DNA of 15,353 nucleotides from JBHHZM01 sp046758065 (lineage in GTDB: Bacteria; Pseudomonadota; Alphaproteobacteria; JAAXGF01), in assembly GCA_046758065.1 (NCBI GenBank), contig JBHHZM010000070.1, positions 1-15,353 on the forward strand. The letters are read 5' to 3'. The position numbers and the translations under genes were made by a program. Under the pieces are notes generated by a model. The model worked only from the letters and a program-made list of their open reading frames with translations. It did not search any database and was not told the origin of the DNA. Every line of letters starts with the position of its first letter. Position 1 is the stretch's first letter. Shown here one piece after another: positions 1-6,394 of this stretch.

Positions 1-40
1 CTCGCCGAAGCGCGGCGGGGGCGATTGCCCGACGACGACC

Positions 41-292
41 TCAGCCGCCCTTGAGCGGCGGGAAAACGGTCAGCGTATCGTTCTCTTTCAGACGGCGTGC
101 GGCGCGCGCGCCGGGCGGCACCGTCTCGCCGTTGACCAGCGTGACGTAAGCTTCGTCCCCGGGAAGTTCGAGGGCGGCGAGGGCATCATCAGGGGTCGCC
201 CCCTCGGCAAGATCGACGACCGCCTCGCCGCCCGCCTGCCCGGCGGACGCGCGTCGCGCCGCGATTGCGATCAGTCTGACCCGGATCCTCAT
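41..292 (-). CDS. MoaD/ThiS-like sulfur-carrier protein next to AOR
   Basis: This is an 83-residue protein of the usual size for the beta-grasp MoaD/ThiS family. It ends in the motif FPPLKGG, the flexible tail whose terminal Gly-Gly is adenylated and thiocarboxylated in this family. Its ATG shares one base with the TGA of the upstream aldehyde oxidoreductase gene (TGATG junction), so the two are translationally coupled. Family knowledge: MoaD donates sulfur for the dithiolene of molybdopterin, the cofactor that also binds tungsten in AOR. I infer that this copy serves cofactor supply for the neighbouring enzyme. A longer open frame continues upstream in the same phase through the AOR gene, but only this C-terminal part looks like a protein. 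A generic ThiS role is the alternative. The residue 40-60 region (LELPGDEAYVTLVNGE) fits the beta-grasp core. Confidence 0.82.
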   Translation of the reverse strand: MRIRVRLIAIAARRASAGQAGGEAVVDLAEGATPDDALAALELPGDEAYVTLVNGETVPPGARAARRLKENDTLTVFPPLKGG

Positions 293-2118
293 CACAGGCC
301 GAGACGCGCCAGCGTCTCGTTGGTCGGCACGCCGTTCGCATCCCAACCGCGCAACGCGTAGTACTCGGGCAGCATCTTGCCGAGCTCGGCGACCCGGCCC
401 TTGGCCGTGCCGCTCGGCGCCGGGGTTTCGAGGATGCGCTTGGGCAGGGTGTCGTCGGCCGCGGTGAATCCGGCGCCGAGGTTGAACACGCGTTCGAGGT
501 TCCAGATGCGTTCGCCGGTCTCGCGCAGGCGTTCGGGCGTCCACGCGTCGCCGCAGGCCGCCGTGAGCATCGCCCCGACGTCCGCGACCGAGAAGGTGTA
601 GGCGGTAAAGATGCACAGGCCCGAGGAATCGAAGGTCGAGGCGCGCTCGTCCTGACTGGTGCGGACGATATCGGCCTTGCCGTCGAGTTCCAGGGTTTCG
701 AAATCCGAGGTATAGGGGCTGGCGCGCAGGTGGCAGGCGCCGCGGTTCGAGGTCGCGTAGGCGAGCGCCATGCCCTGCATCGCCCGGCCGTCGTAGCCGG
801 CGAATTCCTGACCCTTGGCCACCATGGCGAATTCGGGGTGGCCGTATTTCTCGCACAGACGCCTGGCGCCGAGGCCGATCTCGCGGCCGAAGCCCTCGGC
901 GCGCCCGGTCAGACCGGCCATAGCGACGAGCGCCGCGGCCGAGCCGAATTCGAGCGCGACGCCGCCGGTATCGGCCGTGGTGATCGCGCCGGTCTCGTAC
1001 AGCTCCATCGCCGCCGCGAGGCTGGCCCCGAAGGATATGGTGTCCATCCCCTGTTCGTTGCAGACGAAGGTGGCGAAGGTGATGGCGTCGAGGTCGTCCA
1101 CCCCGATCATCGGTCCGAGCGCATAGGCGTTCTCGAACTCGAGCCCGCCCGAGGCGTGCTGGTAGCGCGGCTTGCCGGCGACCGAGAAATGGGTCGAATC
1201 GACATGCGCGATCCGACCGCAGCCGATGGTGCAGGCGAAACAGGCCTTGTTGGTGAGCAGGTTGGGCCTGCCGTCGCCCGGACGCGGCCGTTTCGCCGCC
1301 GCGGCGTTGATCTTGTCGACGCCGTCGAACTGAACCGCGCGGTTGTTGCAGGTCGGCAGGCTGCCGTAGGCCTGAACGACGTCGAGCATCGCATGGGTGC
1401 CGATGTCGATGAGACGCGCCCGGTTCGGACTCGGGTCGAGCTTGCCGCGCGCCGCAGCGACGGCGGCCATGAAGCCGTTCGGATCGGCGACCGAAACCCC
1501 GCGGGCGCCGCGCACGGCGACCGCCTTGAGCCGCTTCGCCCCCATCACCGCGCCGACGCCCGAACGGCCCGCCGCGCGGTGGAGGTCGTTGATGATGCAG
1601 GCGAAGCGCACGCCGGCCTCGCCGGCGCGGCCGATCGAGGCCACCCGGATCTGCGGATCGCCGCGGCGCGCCTTGATCTCGGGCTCGACCTCCCACACCG
1701 AGCGCCCCCAGAGATCATCGGCGGGCGCGAGTTCGGCGCGGTCGTCTTCGATGTAGAGACAGACGGGCGCGGACGCGCGGCCTTCGACGATCACCATGTC
1801 CCAGCCGGCGTGCTTGAGCGCGGCGCCCAGTTTGCCGCCCGAGTTCGAGCAGGCGATGGCGCCGGTGAGCGCGCCTTTGGTGACCACCGAGTAGCGCCCG
1901 CCGGTGGGCGCCATGGTGCCGGTCAGCGGCCCGGTGGCGAAGATCAGCTTGTTGCCGGGATCGAGCGGATCGACCCGGGGATCGACCTCCTCGGCGAGAT
2001 ACTTGCTGGCGAGCCCGCGCTGGCCGAGATACTGCCCCGCCCATTCGCGGTTAAGCGGCTCGGCGCTACAGACGCCCTTCGTCAGATCGACGCGCAAGAT
2101 TCTCCCGGCCCATCCCAT
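292..2118 (-). CDS. Tungsten-type aldehyde:ferredoxin oxidoreductase (AOR family)
   Basis: This 608-residue protein has the full AOR-family layout. The N-terminal domain (about 1-210) opens with the typical GWAGRILRVDL and carries the cofactor-binding stretch GPLTGTMAPTGGRY (63-76). The middle and C-terminal helical domains carry the [4Fe-4S] ligands C293-x2-C296-x3-C300 and a distant C502 in the DSSGLC motif. A GLEFEN motif (E327) and SNRGACHLRA (H463) match conserved pterin or active-site regions. Family enzymes oxidise aldehydes to carboxylic acids in the cytoplasm using a tungsten bis-pterin cofactor and a low-potential electron carrier. The aldehyde substrate cannot be read from sequence. 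The gene is followed by a MoaD-like gene with a one-base overlap, which supports a pterin-dependent enzyme. The start is the ATG with GGAGG and AGGCGA upstream. No iron-sulfur or flavin partner subunit is visible in the window. Confidence 0.93.
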   Translation of the reverse strand: MGWAGRILRVDLTKGVCSAEPLNREWAGQYLGQRGLASKYLAEEVDPRVDPLDPGNKLIFATGPLTGTMAPTGGRYSVVTKGALTGAIACSNSGGKLGAALKHAGWDMVIVEGRASAPVCLYIEDDRAELAPADDLWGRSVWEVEPEIKARRGDPQIRVASIGRAGEAGVRFACIINDLHRAAGRSGVGAVMGAKRLKAVAVRGARGVSVADPNGFMAAVAAARGKLDPSPNRARLIDIGTHAMLDVVQAYGSLPTCNNRAVQFDGVDKINAAAAKRPRPGDGRPNLLTNKACFACTIGCGRIAHVDSTHFSVAGKPRYQHASGGLEFENAYALGPMIGVDDLDAITFATFVCNEQGMDTISFGASLAAAMELYETGAITTADTGGVALEFGSAAALVAMAGLTGRAEGFGREIGLGARRLCEKYGHPEFAMVAKGQEFAGYDGRAMQGMALAYATSNRGACHLRASPYTSDFETLELDGKADIVRTSQDERASTFDSSGLCIFTAYTFSVADVGAMLTAACGDAWTPERLRETGERIWNLERVFNLGAGFTAADDTLPKRILETPAPSGTAKGRVAELGKMLPEYYALRGWDANGVPTNETLARLGL

Positions 2119-2290
2119 GGCTCGCCTGCCTCCATCACTGTCACCCGCAGCGGCAGCCGACCTTCACCGCCCGCCGCAGGCGTGTCAACACCACAGCGCA
2201 CACGGGTATTCGGCGCGAAACAGCAGCGTATCGCGGCCGAACGAAGACGCTCCGCGGCCCGTTTCCTTGAGCGCGAGCGTCCAATGAATT

Positions 2291-2307
2291 CGAGGTCATG
2301 GACCTCG
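2291..2307 (-). terminator. Short perfect hairpin after the methyltransferase gene
   Basis: Perfect 7-bp inverted repeat CGAGGTC / GACCTCG with a 3-nt loop, nine bases past the stop codon of the minus-strand methyltransferase gene. There is no clear U-tract (AATTCATT follows on the minus strand), so a terminator role is inferred from position only. The rest of the 2119-2315 gap shows nothing else I recognise. Confidence 0.35.
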
Positions 2308-2315
2308 TCGCGCGC

Positions 2316-3188
2316 CTACCCGAGAGTCGCGAACAAGAATATGCCGCCGCCCGCGACTTCCACACCGTTCGGCACCGCCGCCTGAATTCGCGCCTCGAAT
2401 CGCAGCATGGCGTACGCGCTGCAGAATGTGATCGGCAACGACGTGCCCCGACCGATTAGGTAAGCCCCCAATACGTACTGCTCGCTGTAATAGTGACCGA
2501 GCCATTCGGCGGGGTAATCGTTGGGCCAGAATATGTCATGCACGCCGACCATCACGCCCGCATCGAGTCGCGGCAGAACCTCGAGGAAGAAGACGGTTAC
2601 GTCGGAATTCTGGAAACAGCGATGGCTGCCGTCGATGAAAACCACATCGTTTCTGCCGAGGCCGTCGAAAACGGTGAGATCGACGTCCTCGAGGCGCGTG
2701 CGGTGGTTGGTGTCGCTGATCGCATCGATTTCGGCGCGCGGCTTGGGGTCGATCGAGACGATCCGCGTTGTCAGGCCATGATCGGAAATGGCGCGGCGGG
2801 CGAACTGCGTCGAATGGCCCGAGCCGATTTCGAGGTAGGTCGCCGGCCGATTGTCGGCCAGAACGGTATAAAGGGCCATGGCATCCAGCGGCGGTATACA
2901 GGGATTGCGCCAATAAGGCTCCGTCGATTGCGTGTCTTCCGGCGGTTCGATCGCAACCCTGCCGAAGTCGTCGCGGTGGGCGGCCATCGCATCGACAAAG
3001 CGCAACTGACGCTCGTCGTGATGGGCCAAAATCCGTTCGATCCAGGGGTTTCCCGGCGCATCCCAGCCGTATCGCACCCGAGGAACCGGTTTGTTGTCGA
3101 TTTCCAGCATCCGCCGGGAGCGCGTCGCCAGCCTGCGGATCGTCTTCCAGGGCTTTTTCGGGACCAGCGGAAAATCCGAACGCGGCAT
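2316..3188 (-). CDS. Class I SAM-dependent methyltransferase, Methyltransf_24-like
   Basis: This 290-residue protein has a Rossmann-type SAM-binding core in its second half. Motif I is LEIGSGHST (about 119-127), an acidic residue ends strand 2 in SIDPK (D147), and FIDGSH (184-189) and HDIF (217-220) follow. The FIDGxH and HD motifs are typical of the Methyltransf_24 family, which contains sugar and small-molecule methyltransferases. The N-terminal 100 residues are basic and not recognised. I chose the ATG at 3188 because GGGGGGA lies just upstream; an in-frame TTG nine codons earlier lacks such support. Neighbouring genes (AOR downstream, isoaspartyl methyltransferase upstream) give no hint of the substrate and the flanking gaps of about 130-200 bp suggest its own transcript. 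Family assignment is fairly secure; the acceptor molecule is unknown. Confidence 0.78.
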   Translation of the reverse strand: MPRSDFPLVPKKPWKTIRRLATRSRRMLEIDNKPVPRVRYGWDAPGNPWIERILAHHDERQLRFVDAMAAHRDDFGRVAIEPPEDTQSTEPYWRNPCIPPLDAMALYTVLADNRPATYLEIGSGHSTQFARRAISDHGLTTRIVSIDPKPRAEIDAISDTNHRTRLEDVDLTVFDGLGRNDVVFIDGSHRCFQNSDVTVFFLEVLPRLDAGVMVGVHDIFWPNDYPAEWLGHYYSEQYVLGAYLIGRGTSLPITFCSAYAMLRFEARIQAAVPNGVEVAGGGIFLFATLG

Positions 3189-3317
3189 CACATCCCCCCA
3201 TCGTGTCAAACGCAAAGTTTTTTCCGCCCGAAGACCGCTGCGATCGGTTGACCACCGGCGCTCCGTGCGTGTCGGAAAGGCCGTTGCAGGTCGGACGTGG
3301 GCGCGCCGGCAACGCCG

Positions 3318-3992
3318 CTAATGGCTCGTCACCAGCGGCGTGAATCTCACCGGCAGGAGTTCCCTGGTCCGGATCTTGTCGTCCGCGCCCTTCTCGACCA
3401 GCATGAGCTTCTGATCGTCGGCGATTCCGGCCGGAATGATCATGCGTCCGCCGGACGCGAGCTGCGCCAACAGCAGGGGCGGGATGAGCTCGGGCGCGGC
3501 GGTGACGATCACCTTGTCGAACGGGGCGAATTCCGGCCAGCCGCGCGAGCCGTCGCCGAGCCGGATTTCGACGTTGGCGTAACCGAGCGTCTTGAGCCTC
3601 CGACCGGCTTCCTCCGCCAGCTCCTCGATGATTTCGATACTGTAGACCCGCGCCGCGATTTCGGCGAGTACCGCCGCCTGATAGCCGAGCCCGGTTCCCA
3701 CCTCGAGCACGCTCTCGCCCTCCCGAATGTCGAGCAGGTCGGTCATCAGGGCGACCATGAAGGGCTGCGAGATGGTCTTGTCGTAGCCGATCGGCAGCGG
3801 ATGGTCGTTGTAGGCGAAGGCCCGTAGCTCGACCGGGACGAACTCGTGGCGGGGCACCCGGCCCATGGCCTCGATCACCCGGTCGCCCAGAACCCGCCTG
3901 CCGGTCTGGTCGCCGGCGAGAACCGTGTGCACCGCGATGATCTCGATCATCTCGCGACGCAGCGCCGCGAAGTGTTCGTCCCCGATCTGCAT
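3318..3992 (-). CDS. pcm: Protein-L-isoaspartate O-methyltransferase
   Basis: This 224-residue protein matches the length and motif order of PIMT. SQPFMVALM follows DKTI (71-83), motif I is VLEVGTGLGYQAAVLA (95-110), E120 ends strand 2, GDG lies at 147-149, and VTAAPELIP (163-171) is the family's characteristic post-core motif. The enzyme methylates L-isoaspartyl residues in damaged proteins using SAM, so that they can convert back to L-aspartate. It acts in the cytoplasm. The start is the ATG at 3992; its Shine-Dalgarno sequence is weak, and M15 is a possible alternative. In alphaproteobacteria pcm is often near surE or peptidase genes; none is present here, and the upstream side is an insertion-sequence-like scar, so its original context may have been disrupted. 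Confidence 0.92.
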   Translation of the reverse strand: MQIGDEHFAALRREMIEIIAVHTVLAGDQTGRRVLGDRVIEAMGRVPRHEFVPVELRAFAYNDHPLPIGYDKTISQPFMVALMTDLLDIREGESVLEVGTGLGYQAAVLAEIAARVYSIEIIEELAEEAGRRLKTLGYANVEIRLGDGSRGWPEFAPFDKVIVTAAPELIPPLLLAQLASGGRMIIPAGIADDQKLMLVEKGADDKIRTRELLPVRFTPLVTSH

Positions 3993-4049
3993 GGCGGAAG
4001 CCTAACAGGTCGGCGCCGCCTCCGGCAATGAGCGTCCGTTCCCAGGTGA

Positions 4050-4177
4050 CGTACGAGAGTTTGTGTCAGGTGATGAGAGCGGGGTACTCCGTGGGTTGAC
4101 GAGATCCACAAGAAGGAGCACCCCCCAATGCCGCAATCCGCGACGATCAAGGGATCGGCGGCCGTGCGTTCTTAACG
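4050..4177 (+). mobile_element. Possible truncated transposase leader (IS256-like?)
   Basis: A strong ribosome-binding site, AAGAAGGAGCACCCCCCA, precedes an ATG at 4129 that opens only 15 codons (MPQSATIKGSAAVRS) before a stop. The leader composition (GTACTCCGTGGG, then GAGATCCACAAGAAGGAGCA) resembles from memory the 5' end of transposase genes of IS256-type elements. No transposase body, right end or target duplication is visible, so this is at most a decayed left-end fragment. The family name is a guess. Confidence 0.25.
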
Positions 4178-4201
4178 CCTAACTGTCGTTGTTATGAAGG
4201 T

Positions 4202-4300
4202 TGTTTATCCGAGGACTGGGGGTGAGGCTGTGGTTGCGACACGCAACAGTCTCGCCCAGGAGCCTCGGATGAACGTTCACGAGCATGCACGCATGACGGC
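4202..4300 (+). mobile_element. Left-end remnant of an IS481-like insertion sequence
   Basis: The stretch starts with TGT, as IS481-family ends do. It runs into an ATG at 4269 that encodes MNVHEHARMT, closely like the MN(V/I)HKNARLT opening shared by many IS481-family transposases (recalled from the family, not searched). The similarity stops after about ten codons and the sequence then runs directly into the 3' end of the lactonase gene at 4348. The transposase is therefore lost except for its first codons. Confidence 0.42.
4209..4268. repeat. Long imperfect stem-loop
   Basis: The arms begin CCGAGG (4209) and end CCTCGG (4268), and the loop is closed by GTTGCG-ACA-CGCAAC (4233-4247). CTGT, GAG and GGG blocks pair between these with small bulges. 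It lies just upstream of the ATG of the IS481-like remnant on the plus strand and about 80 nt past the lactonase stop on the minus strand. It may be part of the insertion sequence leader, or act as a 3' end structure for the catabolic operon. No U-tract follows on either strand. Confidence 0.55.
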
Positions 4301-4347
4301 CCCAGACACAACGCGATTCCGTGACAATGCCTCGTGCCGCCTTCGCT

Positions 4348-5223
4348 TCACCCGGCAAAGCGGGGTTCCGGCACACCCCTTATCCCCAAGCCATGGATCG
4401 CAAACAGGCTGCCGCGCAAGACCCCGTCGCCGGGGAAGCGCGGCAAGGGCGGCTTCGCCATAGAGGTGACGAACAGGATGTCGAGGTCGGGGCCGCCGAA
4501 CATAACGCTCGTCACTTTCTTGACCGGCATGTCGATGACCCGTTCGACGGCACCGTCGGGCGTATAACGCACGAGCTTGGCGTCATAGACGAGCGCGTTC
4601 CAGACGCAGCCTTCCGCATCGACCGTCGCACCGTCGGCGGCGCCGCCGCCCGACGTATCGACCTTGGTGAAAGTTCGCCGGTTGGATACGTTGCCGGTAT
4701 CGAGGTCATAGTCGTAGACCCAGATCTCGCCCGTCCAGGTGTCGCTGAAATAGAACGTGTCGCCGCTCGGACTCCAGCACGGCCCGTTCGAGACGATGAT
4801 CCCCTCGTCGAGGGTGTGAAGCGACAAATCCGGGTCGAGCCGGTAGAGCGCACCGTTCGGCCCGTCCTCCATCGTGTCCATCGAGCCGGCGACGAAGCGG
4901 CCGCACTTGTCAACCTTGCCATCATTCAAGCGGTTGTTGGGCTTGTCGGGTTCCGGATCGACGATCGGTTCGCATTCACCGGTGTCGAAATCGAGAAAAT
5001 AGAAACCGCGCGCGAGCGAGACCACCGCGCCTCCGCCCTTGCGCAGGGCCATGGAGCCGATCTTTTGCGGCACGTCCCAGGCGCGCACCTCTCGCCCATC
5101 CGCAGTGGAGCGAAAGACCCGTCCGTCGAAGCTGTCGATCCAGTAAAGCCGCTGTTCCTCCACGTCCCAGAGAGGCCCTTCGCCCAAGGTCGTTTTCACG
5201 TCGACAAGAACGTCGATACGCAT
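4348..5223 (-). CDS. SMP-30/gluconolactonase family sugar lactonase
   Basis: This 291-residue protein is a complete SMP-30/LRE-type six-bladed beta-propeller. The divalent-metal ligands known in the family are present: E15 in LGEGPLWD, N146 in VSNGPCWSPSG and D198 in GAADGATVD. RLNDGKVD (98-105) supplies the substrate-side residues. Family enzymes hydrolyse aldono-lactones to the open sugar acids in the cytoplasm. I chose the ATG at 5223, which has AGAGGAGGA seven bases upstream; an upstream GTG in frame lies before that ribosome-binding site. It is the last gene of the sugar operon. I infer that it opens the lactone made by an operon dehydrogenase. A fragment of a second lactonase C-terminus sits 42 bp upstream of its start. 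The C-terminal motif GVPEPRFAG is repeated in that fragment. Exact sugar specificity cannot be told. Confidence 0.9.
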   Translation of the reverse strand: MRIDVLVDVKTTLGEGPLWDVEEQRLYWIDSFDGRVFRSTADGREVRAWDVPQKIGSMALRKGGGAVVSLARGFYFLDFDTGECEPIVDPEPDKPNNRLNDGKVDKCGRFVAGSMDTMEDGPNGALYRLDPDLSLHTLDEGIIVSNGPCWSPSGDTFYFSDTWTGEIWVYDYDLDTGNVSNRRTFTKVDTSGGGAADGATVDAEGCVWNALVYDAKLVRYTPDGAVERVIDMPVKKVTSVMFGGPDLDILFVTSMAKPPLPRFPGDGVLRGSLFAIHGLGIRGVPEPRFAG

Positions 5224-5265
5224 CGTGGTTCCTCCTCTTGCTTGTCGATTCACGTGGTGTTTCCG

Positions 5266-5393
5266 TCAGCCGGCGAAGCGGGGCTCCGGCAGGCCACACA
5301 CGCCGAGACGGCGAACAGCCCGCCGGCCTCCCGTTCCTGCGGCCGGATGCCATCGATCGGCCGCGCCATCGACCTCATGCCGCCCTCAAAACC
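5266..5393 (-). pseudogene. Frameshifted C-terminal remnant of a second SMP-30 lactonase
   Basis: The 214-bp gap between the BKACE and lactonase genes contains a decayed paralogue of the intact lactonase's C-terminus. One frame reads SMARPIDG then AGGLFAV, matching SMAKPPLP and RGSLFAI of the intact gene. After a frameshift near 5307 the next frame reads LGVCGLPEPRFAG and a stop, against LGIRGVPEPRFAG (10 of 13 identical). The two segments are in the same order and at about the same spacing as in the intact protein. No start codon or propeller body remains, and an in-frame stop lies at 5394-5396. I infer an ancestral tandem pair of lactonases, of which the first copy was deleted almost entirely. 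Confidence 0.68.
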
Positions 5394-5437
5394 CTAACGC
5401 CCGCCAAAAGGCTGAACAACGCGCTTGGCAACGACAT

Positions 5438-6370
5438 CTAGATGGCGACCTGGTCGCCGCCTTTCAGATCGAGTATCTCCCTTGCCTCGTCGGGGGTTGC
5501 GACGTCGAGCGACATGCCTTCCAGTACCTGGCGGATGAGACGTACCTGATCGGCGTTCGAGCGCGCGAGATTGCCCGGCCCCGCCCACAACGAGTCCTCG
5601 AGCCCGACGCGCACGTTCGCGCCCATCGCCGCCCCGATCGAGGCGAGTGAAACCTGGTGGCGCCCGACCCCCAGGATCGACCATTGATAGTCCGAACCGA
5701 AAAGGCGATCGGCCGTACGCTTCATGTGCATCAGGTCTTCCGGATGGGTGCCGATGCCGCCGAGAATGCCGAAAACAGATTGCACGAAGAGCGGCGGCTT
5801 GACCAAGCCGCGATCGAGAAAATGCCGCAGATTGTATAGGTGCGCGATGTCATAGCATTCGAACTCGAAGCGGGTTCCATTGTCCGCGCAGGTCGTCAGG
5901 ATATACTCGATGTCCCTGAAGGAGTTACGGAAGACGAGGTCGCGGGTCGCTTCGAGGTGCTCGCGCTCCCACTCGAACTTGAATTCCTTGTACTTTGCGA
6001 GAAGCGGATAGAGCCCGAAATTGATCGAGCCCATGTTGAGGGACGCCACTTCGGGCTTGAAAACGGCGGCCGGCTTGACGCGCTCTTCCACCCTCATATA
6101 AGGGCTGCCGCCGCTCGTGATGTTGATGACCGCGTTCGTCGCCTGCTTGATGCGGGGCAGGAATCGGGCGAAGGCCTGCGGTGTCTGGTCCGGCTTACCG
6201 GTCTCCGGATCGCGGGCGTGGAGATGCAGAATCGCCGCCCCGGCCTCCGCCGCGGCCACCGCCTCGCCGGTGATTTCGTCGGGCGTGATCGGCAGATAGC
6301 GTGACATCGTGGGCGTATGAATTGCGCCCGTCACGGCGCAGGTAATGATAACCTTGCGTGATTTAGCCAT
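5438..6370 (-). CDS. Beta-keto acid cleavage enzyme (BKACE, DUF849)
   Basis: This 310-residue protein belongs to the BKACE family, whose type member is 3-keto-5-aminohexanoate cleavage enzyme (Kce). These TIM-barrel, zinc-dependent enzymes react a beta-keto acid with acetyl-CoA to give acetoacetate and a new acyl-CoA. Visible signatures are the metal-binding H49-x-H51 in LHLHARDPETG, the carboxylate-binding ITSGGSP, QSVFGILGGIG, GVGRHQ and RVGLED (E258, the likely third metal ligand). The start is the ATG with a perfect AAGGAGG seven bases upstream, 24 bp after the dehydrogenase stop. From memory, dehydrocarnitine-type BKACEs carry NLTAGMGG where this has NITSGGSP, which argues against carnitine. 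I infer that the substrate is the 3-keto acid made by the upstream dehydrogenase, probably sugar-derived. Family is certain; the substrate is not. Confidence 0.92.
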   Translation of the reverse strand: MAKSRKVIITCAVTGAIHTPTMSRYLPITPDEITGEAVAAAEAGAAILHLHARDPETGKPDQTPQAFARFLPRIKQATNAVINITSGGSPYMRVEERVKPAAVFKPEVASLNMGSINFGLYPLLAKYKEFKFEWEREHLEATRDLVFRNSFRDIEYILTTCADNGTRFEFECYDIAHLYNLRHFLDRGLVKPPLFVQSVFGILGGIGTHPEDLMHMKRTADRLFGSDYQWSILGVGRHQVSLASIGAAMGANVRVGLEDSLWAGPGNLARSNADQVRLIRQVLEGMSLDVATPDEAREILDLKGGDQVAI

Positions 6371-6394
6371 GGTGCCGCCTCCTTCGTCCTTCGA

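Larger units (their letters stand above)
3993..4347. other. 355-bp gene-free stretch with IS-like scars
   Basis: No convincing gene lies between pcm and the lactonase gene. The stretch contains two apparent starts of transposase genes, both truncated (4050-4177 and 4202-4300, listed separately), and a roughly 60-nt imperfect hairpin (4209-4268). Together these suggest an old insertion hot spot at the 3' end of the catabolic operon. Confidence 0.5.

Noticed and set aside
1..40. Possible start of a further minus-strand gene after the MoaD-like gene (residues VVVGQSPPPRFGE in one frame)
   Set aside because: Only 40 bases are available, without a start codon, so nothing can be assigned.
293..1696. 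Long minus-strand open frame upstream of and continuous with the MoaD-like gene
   Set aside because: It overlaps the AOR gene in another phase, is Arg/Gly/Pro-rich with no family features, and is explained by high GC; only the last 83 residues (41-292) are protein-like.
730..2385. Plus-strand open frame of about 550 codons opposite AOR
   Set aside because: It is antisense to a gene with all cofactor-ligand motifs intact, and its translation is low-complexity without recognisable domains.
2493..3251. Open frames on both strands overlapping the methyltransferase
   Set aside because: The SAM-binding motifs and the upstream GGGGGGA support only the minus-strand frame ending at 2316.
4321..5397. 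Plus-strand open frame across the lactonase
   Set aside because: Antisense to a complete SMP-30 protein with its metal ligands; composition is typical of a GC-driven shadow.
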